NCBI GenBank assembly: GCA_002480935.1
Contig: DLDC01000045.1
Location: 1-21,121, forward strand
From: Prevotella sp. UBA7782
Lineage (GTDB): Bacteria > Bacteroidota > Bacteroidia > Bacteroidales > Bacteroidaceae
Direction: 5' to 3'
Length of the DNA: 21,121 bases
A program made the position numbers and the translations under genes. Below the pieces are notes generated by a model. That model did no database searches. It was given only the letters and a program-made list of their open reading frames with translations, and was not told the origin of the DNA. The first letter of the stretch is position 1, and each line of letters begins with the position of its first letter. Positions 7,687-16,969 of this stretch are shown here, piece after piece.

Positions 7687-9123
7687 ATGTTATCTATATT
7701 TCTTTCAGCATTGATAGCCTCCACCACTTTTCCAGACACCACTCTGTTGAGCGGCAATCCTGCTTTGCAGGTAGCAAGAATAGGCGCAAACCACACCGAA
7801 GTGTTGCTTACAACCGGCTATGCCCGGGCCGATAAGCCTCTGCTTTTTCAATTGGGTGATGGTCATCAGGCGATAAGCTTCGAAGCTCTTTCACGTATGC
7901 ACCTCTCAGACAGCACCGTGGTTTGGGGCGAGGCCTCGTATATGACAGGCAAAAAACGTAATGTGACATGGAATTCTACTGCCGATTATGAGCTGCTCTA
8001 TCCCTATGTGATGGGCGACACGCTGGGTGGCAATCTCAGTTGCGAGCGTTATGCCTTCAGCGGAGGATGGGCTCGGCAATATCGTCAATGGTCTATAGGG
8101 GCCCAGGTTTGTTTCAGGGCACTTCACGAATATCGTACCACCGATCCTCGTCCGCGCTCCATTGTCACCGACCTCACCGCCATGGCAGGCTTGTCTCGCA
8201 ATGTGGGCCCCTATGTGGTAGCCCTCAATGTGGGTGGCCGGTTCTATAAGCAGACCAACGATGTGGCTTTCTATCGTGAAGCCGGTGCTATCCCTGAATA
8301 TCAGTTTGTTGGTCTGGGAATGGATTATAAGCGCTTCTCGGGCAGCAACACCTCAGCCTATTATAAGGCAACAGGCCTCGTCTTGGGCTTTGACCTCACT
8401 CCGCATGAGGCGCATAAGCCGTCATTGTCGGCACGATATGATTATACCCCGTTCAAGCGTATATTGCCCAAGCTCAACTCCATGCCCATCACCAACCTCT
8501 ACCTCTACCGATGTCAGGCTCAGGTGGTTTGGCCTTTCACAGCGTCATGGCAGGCTGAGGCCTCTGTGCACTATGAGCGACGCGTGGGCGACGAGTATAT
8601 AGCAGGCTCGTCTTCAGGAACAGAATACCGCATTGTGTCGCAACTCACCATGTTTCATGCCGACAACACACTCTATACCTTATGCATCAAACGGGCAGCA
8701 ACGTTGGCAGCAGGCAGGCTGCAGGTGTGTCTCTCTGCCGGTTATCATGATTTTAGAGCCTCTTATCATTATCCTTACCGCAGTGTGTCATTAGATAAGC
8801 TTCAGCCAGGCATAGAGGCGTGGTGGAAACGAGCCTTCCACGGAGGGCGGCAGCTGGCACTCAGCCTTTATGCAGAAGGCTATATAGATTTGAGGCATAG
8901 CATGACAATGCCCTATGCCACGATGGATGAGGCCAACACACGGTTTGTAGATACAACCTTCGAGCGGCTTAAGGCCTCTTATTATGGTGCCGGATTATCG
9001 GGACGCTACGACATGCCGCTAACCCGTCGCTATGGTATGTTTATGGCAGCTTCGCTCTCTGGCCTAACCGGAACACCCCTTCACTCCTTCGGAGCATCAG
9101 ATTCGGTGGGCATTACTTTTTGA
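7687..9123 (+). CDS. Outer-membrane beta-barrel protein, DUF6850-like
   Basis: A 478-residue protein with a short N-terminal hydrophobic signal (MLSIFLSALIASTTF), then alternating amphipathic strands throughout. It ends in the aromatic residue typical of outer-membrane barrels (SDSVGITF). It lacks a plug domain and a carboxypeptidase-regulatory-like domain, so it is not a second TonB receptor. The arrangement next to a TonB receptor and a DUF4876-type lipoprotein is the setting in which I recall the family named DUF6850; this label is from memory and needs a profile search. It begins 5 nt after the small lipoprotein stop. A passive pore or a scaffold for the adjacent lipoproteins is possible, but no function can be read from sequence. 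Confidence 0.72.
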   Translation: MLSIFLSALIASTTFPDTTLLSGNPALQVARIGANHTEVLLTTGYARADKPLLFQLGDGHQAISFEALSRMHLSDSTVVWGEASYMTGKKRNVTWNSTADYELLYPYVMGDTLGGNLSCERYAFSGGWARQYRQWSIGAQVCFRALHEYRTTDPRPRSIVTDLTAMAGLSRNVGPYVVALNVGGRFYKQTNDVAFYREAGAIPEYQFVGLGMDYKRFSGSNTSAYYKATGLVLGFDLTPHEAHKPSLSARYDYTPFKRILPKLNSMPITNLYLYRCQAQVVWPFTASWQAEASVHYERRVGDEYIAGSSSGTEYRIVSQLTMFHADNTLYTLCIKRAATLAAGRLQVCLSAGYHDFRASYHYPYRSVSLDKLQPGIEAWWKRAFHGGRQLALSLYAEGYIDLRHSMTMPYATMDEANTRFVDTTFERLKASYYGAGLSGRYDMPLTRRYGMFMAASLSGLTGTPLHSFGASDSVGITF

Positions 9124-9159
9124 TTTACATATTCATTAAACCATACAAAATTTCAACAA

Positions 9160-10389
9160 ATGCGAATAACAAATTATTTTTCTTTGATGGCATTGGTCAT
9201 CGGAGGCATGACGATGGCTGCTTGCAGCGACAGTGACAACGTAGATGATGTTACATCCAACATCAAGGTTCCCATAACACTCAACATGCCGTTGAATGTT
9301 CAGAAGCCTGAACTCAAGAATGCCACAGCTACTTTTACTGATGTTAACAGCAAGAAGGAATACATCGCTACTACGTTTACGCCCGACGGAGACCATTATG
9401 TAGACACGCTCACGCTGCCGCAGGGCACCTATAACGTTACGGTGAAGGGTGACATCAGCTATGCTTTTGATGATTCTACTGTCATATCCTCTAAAGTTAA
9501 ATCGGAACGTCAGAATGTTCTGGCATCAGATCAGGGTGTGGTGATGGCACTAAACACCTACAAGGCACAGGACGGGCTGGTGCTTTCAGAAATCTTCTTT
9601 ACCGGTACACTCACTCCGGAAGGAAAGCAATATTCTGATGATCAGTATTTTAAAATAGGCAACAACAGCGACTCGACCATCTATCTTGACGGACTGGCCA
9701 TTGTGGAATCAGCTTTCCTCACTGTTGAGAAGGAAAGTTATTCGCCCGACATCATGGACAAAGCCATGACGGCTGATGCTGTTTATGTTATTCCCGGCAA
9801 CGGTAAAGATCATCCTTTGGAGCCGGGCAAAGAGGTGGTTCTGGCACTCAATGCCCGCAACCATAAGGAAATTAATGCAAACTCCATAGATTTGAGCAAG
9901 GCCGATTTCGAGTTCTACGACGAGTCTTCAAATCCTGCTTACTCTGATGATGATAATCCTAATGTGCCTAATCTCATCAACTGGTATGATTATTCGGCCA
10001 CTTACTTCTCACTTCACAACCGTGGCTTCAAGTCTTACGCCATCGCCCGTCCCACTGTAGATGCTGAAACGTTCATCCAGAAGTATAAGTATGTTTACAC
10101 CTATAAGTACACATTCGGCGAATATTCGTTCGACATGGATGATGAAGGATTTAAGATTCCCAACGATTGGATCATCGACGGTGTGAACCTCAGCGTGGCT
10201 GATAGTTGGCAGTGGAACGTGCTTTCACCCAGTATAGACGCGGGCTGGACACATTGCGGAAGTGTAGACAGAGACCAAAACCGATATGGAAAAGCCGTGG
10301 TAAGGAAGAAGGAAAACGGTAAATGGGTAGACACCAACAACTCTACCAACGACTTCAATGCCGACGCTAAACCTTCATTGTTTAACTAA
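9160..10389 (+). CDS. DUF4876-type lipoprotein
   Basis: A 409-residue protein with a lipoprotein signal (M-A-A-C, Cys22) and an acidic linker SDSDNVDDV, a pattern that in Bacteroidota can favour surface export. The first domain (about 32-130) is the beta-sandwich shared with the small lipoprotein at 7289. The second (about 133-409) begins LVLSEIFFTGTLTPEGKQY and continues DQYFKIGNNSDSTIYLDGL. That resembles the start of a lamin-tail-type beta-sandwich and matches my memory of DUF4876. No catalytic triad or metal site is evident. It lies 36 nt after the barrel gene and 23 nt before the M16 protease. I infer an extracellular or periplasmic binding protein of the import system; the ligand is unknown. 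Confidence 0.78.
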   Translation: MRITNYFSLMALVIGGMTMAACSDSDNVDDVTSNIKVPITLNMPLNVQKPELKNATATFTDVNSKKEYIATTFTPDGDHYVDTLTLPQGTYNVTVKGDISYAFDDSTVISSKVKSERQNVLASDQGVVMALNTYKAQDGLVLSEIFFTGTLTPEGKQYSDDQYFKIGNNSDSTIYLDGLAIVESAFLTVEKESYSPDIMDKAMTADAVYVIPGNGKDHPLEPGKEVVLALNARNHKEINANSIDLSKADFEFYDESSNPAYSDDDNPNVPNLINWYDYSATYFSLHNRGFKSYAIARPTVDAETFIQKYKYVYTYKYTFGEYSFDMDDEGFKIPNDWIIDGVNLSVADSWQWNVLSPSIDAGWTHCGSVDRDQNRYGKAVVRKKENGKWVDTNNSTNDFNADAKPSLFN

Positions 10390-10412
10390 TAAAACACAAT
10401 AACAAGACTGTA

Positions 10413-13226
10413 ATGAAGAAAACGATTTTCTGCCTCTTACTGCTGTTGTGCGCCTATCAGGCTTCTGCCATTGCCCAGCCGTTGCCGATGGATTCGTCGG
10501 TGCACAAAGGCACGCTGCCCAATGGGCTTACTTATTACATAGCGCATAATGCCCAGACACCGCATGTAGCCGATTTCTATATTGCACAGCGCGTGGGAAG
10601 CATCCTTGAGGAGCCCCGGCAGCGCGGCCTGGCCCATTTCCTTGAGCACATGGCCTTCAATGGGAGCCGTCATTTCCCAGGCGGCGACTCTACCATAGTG
10701 AAGTGGTGTGAGAGTATCGGCGTGAAGTTCGGAGCCAATCTGAATGCTTATACAAGCGTGGATCAGACAGTATACAATATTTCTGCGGTGCCTACTCTAA
10801 GAGAAGGTGTGATAGATTCCTGCCTGCTCATACTGAGTGACTGGAGCCACGACCTTAACCTCAGCGATAAGGAGATAGACAAAGAGCGGGGCGTTGTGAG
10901 GGAGGAATGGCGCACCCGAAGGAGTGGCATGGCCATTCAGCGGCTCATGGAAGATGCCATGCCCGTGATTTACGCCGGAAGCAAATATGCCGACTGCCTG
11001 CCTATAGGCAACATCGACATCATCAATCACTTTCCCTATCAGGATTTACGTGATTATTACCGCAAGTGGTATCGCCCCGATCTGCAAGCCATCATTGTGG
11101 TGGGCGACATAGACGTTAAGGCTGTTGAGGCTAAAGTGAAGCGGGTCTTTGGCGCTATACCGGCAAAGACGGATGCTGAGCCGCGTGTTTACTATCCTGT
11201 ACCTGACAACAAGAAGATGATAGTATTTACAGCAACAGACAAAGAGCAGCCAACGGTTAACTTCTCCTTCTACATGAAGCGTGAGGCCACGCCCCGTGAG
11301 CAACGCAACACTCTCGAAGAATACAAGAGCGGATATATAAGCGACATCATCTGTTCGATGCTGAACGACAGGCTTCAGAATGTCGTGCAGAAGCCCAATC
11401 CACCTTTCATCTCAGCTTCGGTACGTGATGGCGACTTTTATGTGGCATCGACCAAAAGCGCCTTCTCAGGAAACGGGATATGCAATCCCGACTCTGTGCT
11501 TTTGAGTATCAAGGCTTTTATGGCCGAGGTGGAGCGCGCCCGGCAGCATGGATTCACGATGAATGAGATGGAAAGAGCCAAGAAAGAATGGCTCAGACGT
11601 GTGCGCATAGACTATGAGGAACGTAACAACAGGCGTAATGCCAGCATTGTGGGCAGCTGCGTGAGCAATTTTACGTCGGGTGAACCTTTACTCTCGCCCG
11701 ATGAGGAGATGAACATTGCTACGAACATCAATGCTACTGTCGGACTGCAAGAGGTGAACAAGGCCGTGAAAGATATCATCACAGATGCCAATCAGGTGGT
11801 GACGATATACGGACCTGGCAAAAACGGATTTAAGATGCCTTCTTACGACGATATAGAGCATACCATTCTTACGGCTCAGGCCGACACCTATGCGCCTTAT
11901 ACAGAAAAGCTGCTTCCTCATACGCTCGTAGACCATAAGCCGGCACAGGGCAGCATAGTGAGCGAACAAGCTGATAAGTTCGGCTATACCCGCCTGCTGC
12001 TCTCAAATGGTATGAAGGTTTATGTGCGTAACACCGATTTTGAGACAGACGACATCAGCATGAGAGTGTTCAGCAAAGGCGGACGGTCGCTCTATGGCGT
12101 GGAGGATATGCCCAACCTTAGCTATGCGGCTGCTGTGATTGCAGCCTCAGGATTAGATACGCTGAGTGCTGATGACATTGACAAAATGCTTGCTGGCAGA
12201 ACGGTGAGCGTTACGCCTTACATAGCCAGTGAGGAGGAAGGAATGAAGGGCAGTTGCGTGAATGCCGACTTAGGAACGATGCTTCAGCTCACCTGGCTAT
12301 ACTTCACCCGGCCGCGTCGTGACGAAGCAGCCTACAAGAGCATCATCAACCGTCAGCGTTTGTTCCTCGCCAACCGAGATGCCAATCCCATGGTGGCCTA
12401 TCGCGACAGCATAACGGCCATTCTGTATGGCAACAATCCCCGACTGGCACCTGTAACAAAGGAGTCGCTTAACAAGGTGAACTTAGACCGTATCATGCAA
12501 ATTTATAGGGAGCGCTTTGCCGATGCATCCGACTTCGACGTTGTTTTCACCGGCAACGTCAACATCGACAGCCTGCGCCCTCTGCTCTGCACCTATCTCG
12601 CATCACTGCCCGCAAACCACAGTAGCGAGCAAGCGCGTGACAATGGCGTCAGAATAAGGCCTGTAAAAGAAACGCACGTGATGGTCAAAAAGCAAGAGGT
12701 GCCCTCGTCTGTCACAAGTATATATCTTTCCGCACCTTTCTCTTATAATGTTGACAACGACTTGCGGTTAGACGTGCTGGGGCAGCTGCTGCGCATGGAC
12801 TATACAGAGAAGATACGTGAGGAGCAGGGCGGAACCTATGGAGTGAGCGTGAGCGCTGACCTAAACGACTTTCCTGTGCAGGAAGCTGTGATGAGTATAA
12901 GGTTCAGAACCGACCCAACACAGTATGCCCGTCTCATTCCGATGGTTTATCAGGTGCTAAAAGATATGGCCGAGAAAGGGCCTGATGTGAAGAACCTTGA
13001 TAAGGTGAAAGAGTATGAGACAAAGACCTACGGACAGGTAAAGATAATGAACGACTATTGGGAAACGATGATGCATGACTATTTGATGCATGACATCGAT
13101 TTTGACAGTAACTATCTGGGCCGGGTGAAAGCGCTCACTGTAGACGATATACGCTCAACAGCCAAGAAGTTGCTTGCTTCAGGACATCGCATAGAAGTGA
13201 CTATGTCCTCGTCTGCCCAACACTGA
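10413..13226 (+). CDS. Secreted M16-family zinc metalloprotease (pitrilysin/PqqL-like, fused two-half form)
   Basis: A 937-residue protein with a signal peptide (MKKTIFCLLLLLCAYQASAIAQ). The inverted zinc motif HFLEH is at residues 75-79 (His75, Glu78, His79). The third ligand is probably Glu158 in the DKERGVVREEW segment. An M16_C-type domain follows (about 210-395: YYRKWYRPDLQAIIVVGDI). The second half (about 530-937) repeats the fold but lacks HxxEH, as is usual in single-chain M16 proteases, and keeps the C-terminal REEQGGTYGVSVSADL motif. M16 proteases enclose and cut unfolded or small polypeptides; this one should act in the periplasm. As last gene of an operon led by a TonB receptor, it recalls FusC of the ferredoxin-import system and PqqL of E. 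coli. That functional link is inference. The protease family is certain. Confidence 0.92.
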   Translation: MKKTIFCLLLLLCAYQASAIAQPLPMDSSVHKGTLPNGLTYYIAHNAQTPHVADFYIAQRVGSILEEPRQRGLAHFLEHMAFNGSRHFPGGDSTIVKWCESIGVKFGANLNAYTSVDQTVYNISAVPTLREGVIDSCLLILSDWSHDLNLSDKEIDKERGVVREEWRTRRSGMAIQRLMEDAMPVIYAGSKYADCLPIGNIDIINHFPYQDLRDYYRKWYRPDLQAIIVVGDIDVKAVEAKVKRVFGAIPAKTDAEPRVYYPVPDNKKMIVFTATDKEQPTVNFSFYMKREATPREQRNTLEEYKSGYISDIICSMLNDRLQNVVQKPNPPFISASVRDGDFYVASTKSAFSGNGICNPDSVLLSIKAFMAEVERARQHGFTMNEMERAKKEWLRRVRIDYEERNNRRNASIVGSCVSNFTSGEPLLSPDEEMNIATNINATVGLQEVNKAVKDIITDANQVVTIYGPGKNGFKMPSYDDIEHTILTAQADTYAPYTEKLLPHTLVDHKPAQGSIVSEQADKFGYTRLLLSNGMKVYVRNTDFETDDISMRVFSKGGRSLYGVEDMPNLSYAAAVIAASGLDTLSADDIDKMLAGRTVSVTPYIASEEEGMKGSCVNADLGTMLQLTWLYFTRPRRDEAAYKSIINRQRLFLANRDANPMVAYRDSITAILYGNNPRLAPVTKESLNKVNLDRIMQIYRERFADASDFDVVFTGNVNIDSLRPLLCTYLASLPANHSSEQARDNGVRIRPVKETHVMVKKQEVPSSVTSIYLSAPFSYNVDNDLRLDVLGQLLRMDYTEKIREEQGGTYGVSVSADLNDFPVQEAVMSIRFRTDPTQYARLIPMVYQVLKDMAEKGPDVKNLDKVKEYETKTYGQVKIMNDYWETMMHDYLMHDIDFDSNYLGRVKALTVDDIRSTAKKLLASGHRIEVTMSSSAQH

Positions 13227-13256
13227 AGCGTATAGCTTTTTCTTGAATATAACAGT

Positions 13257-13300
13257 AAAAGAACTTGCCAACGGACATTACTCTGTAGGCAAGTTCTTTT
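13257..13300. terminator. Bidirectional intrinsic terminator
   Basis: A perfect 13-bp stem, AAAAGAACTTGCC (13257-13269) with GGCAAGTTCTTTT (13288-13300), around an 18-nt loop. Poly-A and poly-T ends allow use on both strands. It closes the TonB/M16 operon (stop at 13226) and may also stop transcripts of the convergent TPR gene. The rest of the 331-bp gap at 13227-13557 holds a modular repeat array and no gene I can support. Confidence 0.88.
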
Positions 13301-13410
13301 GTATTTTTCTACCTATACACACTCCCCCCTAATGCCCATAAGCAGTATTCGGCCACAGCAGATTGCGGCTAGGTTGGGATAGCAGACTTCAGCCAGATTG
13401 TCGGGCGTAT

Positions 13411-13495
13411 TACAAACGGGCCTTTTAGCTTTGCAAGAATGCCTGTTTCGCCTTGTAAAAGCGGCCTTCTTACGGTGCAATAATGCCTGTTTCGT
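13411..13495 (+). repeat. 22-bp-period modular intergenic array, copy B
   Basis: Four 19-bp modules: TACAAACGGGCCTTTTAGC (13411-13429), GCAAGAATGCCTGTTTCGC (13433-13451), GTAAAAGCGGCCTTCTTAC (13455-13473) and GCAATAATGCCTGTTTCGT (13477-13495). The spacers are TTT, CTT, GGT. Module 2 is identical, in opposite orientation, to a module of copy C at 19006-19024, and differs at one base from a module of copy A. The array lies between convergent genes, downstream of both stops. Confidence 0.75.
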
Positions 13496-13557
13496 GGCTG
13501 GCAGCCAGTGTGATGCCGGCATGTGCATATATCCTATAGTGACTTTCTTGCTGCCAT

Positions 13558-14229
13558 TTATTTGGCTCGTTTATATAAATCGAGCAGGGTGCCGCGGGGT
13601 GTGCCCAGTGCCACAAGCATATCCAGGTCGCGTCGTGCCTCGGCTTTCTTGCCTTGCATCAGTAGTGTTTCGGCGCGGTTTAGAATGTAGTCGGTGTTGG
13701 TGGGATTGCGTATGATGGCCTGCGTGTAGTCGTATTGCGCCAGCATGTACATGCCCCGTTCCTTTTCTATGCCTCCTCTTATGGCATAGGCCAAGGCACT
13801 GTCGGGATATTGCTCTATCAAGGTGTTGGCTCCGTCCATCGCTTCGGTGTAGTGCTTGTCTTTCTCATTGAGCAGAATAAGTCCTATCTGACCCTCGAAA
13901 TGTCCGGGCAGCAGTTTCAAGAAGTTTTGATAATCGATGCGTGCGAAGCCGTAGCGGTTGAGCTTTTCATTGACAAAGGCACGGAAGAACAATGCCGTGA
14001 CGTTGTTGGGATGGTGTGACAGGATGATGTCATAGTCGGCCTTGGCGTACGACCATTGTTCGAGCCTGATGTTCCACGCTGCTTTTTTCAGTCGCAAGTC
14101 TACTGAGTCGGGTGCCATGGCCAGTGCCTTTGTGGCCACATCCAGACTGTCGCGCAGCGGATTGCTCTGCGCCAGGGCTCTTGTTCCCGCGCAGGCGAGC
14201 AACAAGAGCATGATAACTGTTTTTCTCAT
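13558..14229 (-). CDS. Exported tetratricopeptide-repeat (TPR) protein
   Basis: A 223-residue protein with a signal peptide (MRKTVIMLLLLACAGTRALA, cleavage likely before Gln21), followed by about five TPR-like helix pairs. Visible repeat signatures include NVTALFFRAFVNEKLNRYGFARIDYQNFLKLLPG, given here as its two helices around residues 87-120, then DSALAYAIRGGIEKE and the segment after it. It probably scaffolds protein contacts in the periplasm; the partner is unknown. A longer in-frame start at 14322 would overlap leuB and lose the signal peptide, so I use 14229. A -7 element sits 6 nt upstream, so it can be transcribed on its own, although read-through from leuB (stop at 14292) is possible. 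I see no tie to amino-acid synthesis. Confidence 0.82.
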   Translation of the reverse strand: MRKTVIMLLLLACAGTRALAQSNPLRDSLDVATKALAMAPDSVDLRLKKAAWNIRLEQWSYAKADYDIILSHHPNNVTALFFRAFVNEKLNRYGFARIDYQNFLKLLPGHFEGQIGLILLNEKDKHYTEAMDGANTLIEQYPDSALAYAIRGGIEKERGMYMLAQYDYTQAIIRNPTNTDYILNRAETLLMQGKKAEARRDLDMLVALGTPRGTLLDLYKRAK

Positions 14230-14235
14230 TTGGCG

Positions 14236-14243
14236 CAAAGTTA
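14236..14243 (-). promoter_or_regulatory. -7 element before the TPR gene
   Basis: The minus strand reads TAACTTTG, matching TAnnTTTG, and ends 6 nt before the ATG at 14229. No clear -33 TTTG is seen at the normal spacing. If used, the transcript would be leaderless or nearly so. Confidence 0.45.
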
Positions 14244-14291
14244 GTGAAAAGCCCCCTAATATTCGTGTCTGTGAGGCAACATTAAATATTA

Positions 14292-15353
14292 TTAAGCCTT
14301 GCTCACGTAGTTGGCTATCCATTGGCCCACTTCCTCAGTGCCATAGCGTGCGCCGCCTTCTACCTGTATCTCAGGTGTCCTGACGTTAGCTTCCAGACTC
14401 TCGTCTACGGCTTTTCGGATGAGTGCGCCCTCTTCGTTGAGCCCCCAGTGCTCGAGCATCATGGCACCCGACAGTATTTGTGCCACGGGGTTGGCAATGT
14501 TCTTTCCGGCGGCCTGTGGCCATGAGCCATGCACGGGTTCGAAGAGTGGGGTGAGCTCGCCCAGCGATGCTGAGGGCTGCAGGCCCATAGAGCCCGTTAT
14601 GCAGCTTGTTTCGTCGGTGAGAATGTCGCCGAAGGTGTTTTCGGTTACGATAACATCAAAAAACGTGGGCTCGGTGAGCACGCGCATAGAGGCATTGTCT
14701 ATGAAGAGATAATCGGTGGTGACGTCGGGATATTTTGGCTCCATTTCCTTGGCTATCTGCCTCCACAGTCTTGATGATGCCAGCACATTGGCCTTGTCTA
14801 CCACCGTGAGATGCTTGTTGCGACGTTGGGCTGTCTCGAAAGCCACCTTCAGTATGCGTTCTATTTCGGGCCGTGAATAGAAGTCGGTGTCATAGGCCTT
14901 GTCGTTGTCCTGATATTTCTCGCCGAAGTACATGCCTCCTGTCAGCTCTCTGATCACTACGAAGTCGGCCCCGCTGATAATCTCGTCCTTGATGGGCGAC
15001 TTGTGCAGCAGGCACTTAAAGGTTTGCACGGGCCGCACATTGGCAAAGAGACCCAGCTTCTTTCTCATGGCCAGCAGACCTGTTTCGGGTCGTACTTTGC
15101 GTGTGGGGTCGTTGTCGTAGCGCGGGTCGCCCACGGCAGCAAAGAACACAGCATCGGCATCCTTGCACACGCTGAATGTTTCGTCGGGGAAGGGATCGCC
15201 CACTTTGTCTATGGCTGTAGCCCCGCACAGTGCCTCCTGGTAAGTAAACTCATGTCCGAACTTGGCAGCCACGGCGTTCAGCACGCGCACCCCCTGCTTC
15301 ATGATTTCGGGGCCTATGCCGTCGCCCGCCAATACAGCTATTTTCTTTTTCAT
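14292..15353 (-). CDS. leuB: 3-isopropylmalate dehydrogenase
   Basis: This 353-residue enzyme oxidises and decarboxylates 3-isopropylmalate with NAD+ to 2-oxoisocaproate, the precursor of leucine; LeuB enzymes can also act on 3-methylmalate of the citramalate route. It has the usual family length. Visible features are GDGIGPEI (10-17), the substrate arginines Arg97 (LLAMRKKL), Arg107 (NVRP) and Arg135 (VIRE), Tyr142 (GMYFGE), Lys187 (VDKANVL), the metal aspartates Asp243 and Asp247 (FGDILTDE), and the nucleotide loop [19 protein letters not shown] (271-289). The start [12 protein letters not shown] fits the family. It follows the citramalate-synthase-like gene by 20 nt and is the last pathway gene of the operon. 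Confidence 0.96.
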   Translation of the reverse strand: MKKKIAVLAGDGIGPEIMKQGVRVLNAVAAKFGHEFTYQEALCGATAIDKVGDPFPDETFSVCKDADAVFFAAVGDPRYDNDPTRKVRPETGLLAMRKKLGLFANVRPVQTFKCLLHKSPIKDEIISGADFVVIRELTGGMYFGEKYQDNDKAYDTDFYSRPEIERILKVAFETAQRRNKHLTVVDKANVLASSRLWRQIAKEMEPKYPDVTTDYLFIDNASMRVLTEPTFFDVIVTENTFGDILTDETSCITGSMGLQPSASLGELTPLFEPVHGSWPQAAGKNIANPVAQILSGAMMLEHWGLNEEGALIRKAVDESLEANVRTPEIQVEGGARYGTEEVGQWIANYVSKA

Positions 15354-15373
15354 ATATGATATATTGTTGATGT

Positions 15374-16969
15374 TTATTGTTTTTGTTGCCTGTTTTCTTT
15401 TTGTTCGCGTTCAGCCTCAAAGATGTTGAGCATCTTGAAGGTTGCCTTGATGGCTGCTTCGGTCTGGTCGGCATCCAGAGCATGTGTGCGTATGGTTTCG
15501 CTTCCGTTGCTCCATGTTATGACGGTCTGCACCAACGCATCGGTTCTGCCGCCTGGCGGAATGCTCACCGTATAGTTTTGCAGGATGGGGAAGGTGCGTC
15601 CGAGGTTCTGCTTGTATATCTTTCTGAGAGCCTTGACAAAGGCATCATACTGTCCGTCGCCTGTAGAGTCGGCCGAATATTCCTTGCCGTGTATGTTCAC
15701 CTTGATGCTGGCAATGGGCTTCAGACCGTAAGACGTAGACACCATATAGCTCACCAGCTTCACCTTGTCGTCCAGTGTGGTGTGCTTCAGCACATCAGCC
15801 ACGATGTAGGGCAGGTCTTCTTTTGTCACAATTTCCTTCCGGTCGCCCAGCTCTGTGATGCGCTGTGTTATCTTTTTTGTCTGCTCTGGCGTGAGTTCCA
15901 GCCCCAGTTCATCGAGGTTCTTGGCAATGTTGGCTTTGCCAGAGTTTTTGCCCAGGGCATATTCGCGCCTCCTGCCGAACCTTTCGGGCAGCAGGGCGTT
16001 GCAATAGAGATTGTCTTTGCGGTCGCCGTCGGCATGCACTCCTGCCACCTGCGTAAACACGTTGTCGCCCACGATGGGCTGGTTGGGCGCTATGGCAATG
16101 CCGCTGCATGCCTCTACCAGCCGAGACACGTCTATGAGCTTGCTCTCGTTGATGTGTGTGTGAGCATGAAACTGATCTTTCAGGATGGCCTGCACCGAGG
16201 CCAGCGGCGCGTTGCCGCATCGCTCACCCAGGCCGTTCACGGTGACGTGCAGCCCCTTCACCCCGCTGAGCACTGCTGCAAGCGAGTTAGACACGGCCAT
16301 GTCGTAATCGTTGTGGGCGTGAAAGTCGAAGTGCTTGTCAGGATAGCGTCTCACCATCTTGCGCAGATATTCCACCACTTGCAGAGGGTTCATGATGCCC
16401 AATGTGTCGGGCAGCATGTATCTCTTGATGGGCGTATCGGCCAACGCGTCTACTATTTGAAAGACATAGTCGGGCGATTCTATCATGCCCGTACTCCAGT
16501 CTTCAAGGTATATGTTTACCTCCATGCCCAGACTCGTGGCATAATCTATCTCTTTACGGATGTCGCTGATATGTTCTTCGGGCGTTTTGTGCAGCTGGTG
16601 AGTGCAGTGCTTGAGCGAGCCTTTGGCCAGGAGGTTGATGACTTGGCCTCCGCAGCCATGTATCCAGTCGGTTGAGCGATGATTGTCTACGAATCCTAGC
16701 ACCTCTATCTTACTGAGCATGCCGGCGTTTCGGGCATATTTGCAAATCATGGTCACGGCATCGCGCTCGCCCTCAGACACGCGAGCCGAAGCTACCTCCA
16801 GCCTGTCTACGTTCACATCGCGTAGCAGCATGCGGGCTATTTGCAGTTTTTCGTGAGGCAGAAACGACACGCCGTTGGTTTGCTCGCCGTCGCGCAGCGT
16901 GCAGTCCATGATTTCTATGTCGGGCTCTGCGGGCATGAACTTTGTCTTCAAGCGTTGTTCTTTTCCCAT
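15374..16969 (-). CDS. cimA: (R)-citramalate synthase-like enzyme (LeuA-related)
   Basis: A 531-residue DRE-TIM metallolyase with a C-terminal LeuA-type regulatory domain. The catalytic motif is [10 protein letters not shown] (Arg26, Asp27). Metal ligands lie in FHAHND (His217, His219), followed by NGLGERCGN and [13 protein letters not shown]. It is clearly distinct from the other LeuA here and closely resembles, from memory, Leptospira citramalate synthase. The residues I recall as setting pyruvate specificity there (Leu81, Leu104, Tyr144, Glu146, Thr179) fall at Leu91, Leu114, Tyr154, Glu156 and Thr189 with a constant offset of 10. It should condense pyruvate with acetyl-CoA, opening the threonine-independent route to 2-oxobutyrate and isoleucine. 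The ATG at 16969 overlaps the leuD end by 22 nt; ATG 16936 ([11 protein letters not shown]) is an alternative start. A second isopropylmalate synthase or a homocitrate-type synthase are less likely options. Confidence 0.8.
   Translation of the reverse strand: MGKEQRLKTKFMPAEPDIEIMDCTLRDGEQTNGVSFLPHEKLQIARMLLRDVNVDRLEVASARVSEGERDAVTMICKYARNAGMLSKIEVLGFVDNHRSTDWIHGCGGQVINLLAKGSLKHCTHQLHKTPEEHISDIRKEIDYATSLGMEVNIYLEDWSTGMIESPDYVFQIVDALADTPIKRYMLPDTLGIMNPLQVVEYLRKMVRRYPDKHFDFHAHNDYDMAVSNSLAAVLSGVKGLHVTVNGLGERCGNAPLASVQAILKDQFHAHTHINESKLIDVSRLVEACSGIAIAPNQPIVGDNVFTQVAGVHADGDRKDNLYCNALLPERFGRRREYALGKNSGKANIAKNLDELGLELTPEQTKKITQRITELGDRKEIVTKEDLPYIVADVLKHTTLDDKVKLVSYMVSTSYGLKPIASIKVNIHGKEYSADSTGDGQYDAFVKALRKIYKQNLGRTFPILQNYTVSIPPGGRTDALVQTVITWSNGSETIRTHALDADQTEAAIKATFKMLNIFEAEREQKENRQQKQ

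Noticed and set aside
4542..9123. SusCD-type polysaccharide utilisation locus
   Set aside because: There is no SusD homologue, glycoside hydrolase or hybrid two-component regulator; the second lipoprotein is DUF4876-like.
13398..13715. Plus-strand open frame of 105 codons across repeat array B
   Set aside because: It runs over the repeat and the end of the TPR gene, with no start signal or domain.
15377..16675. Plus-strand open frame of 432 codons
   Set aside because: It is antisense to the citramalate-synthase-like gene, whose motifs and length are complete; the composition (Val-, Gln-, His-rich) is typical of an antisense shadow.
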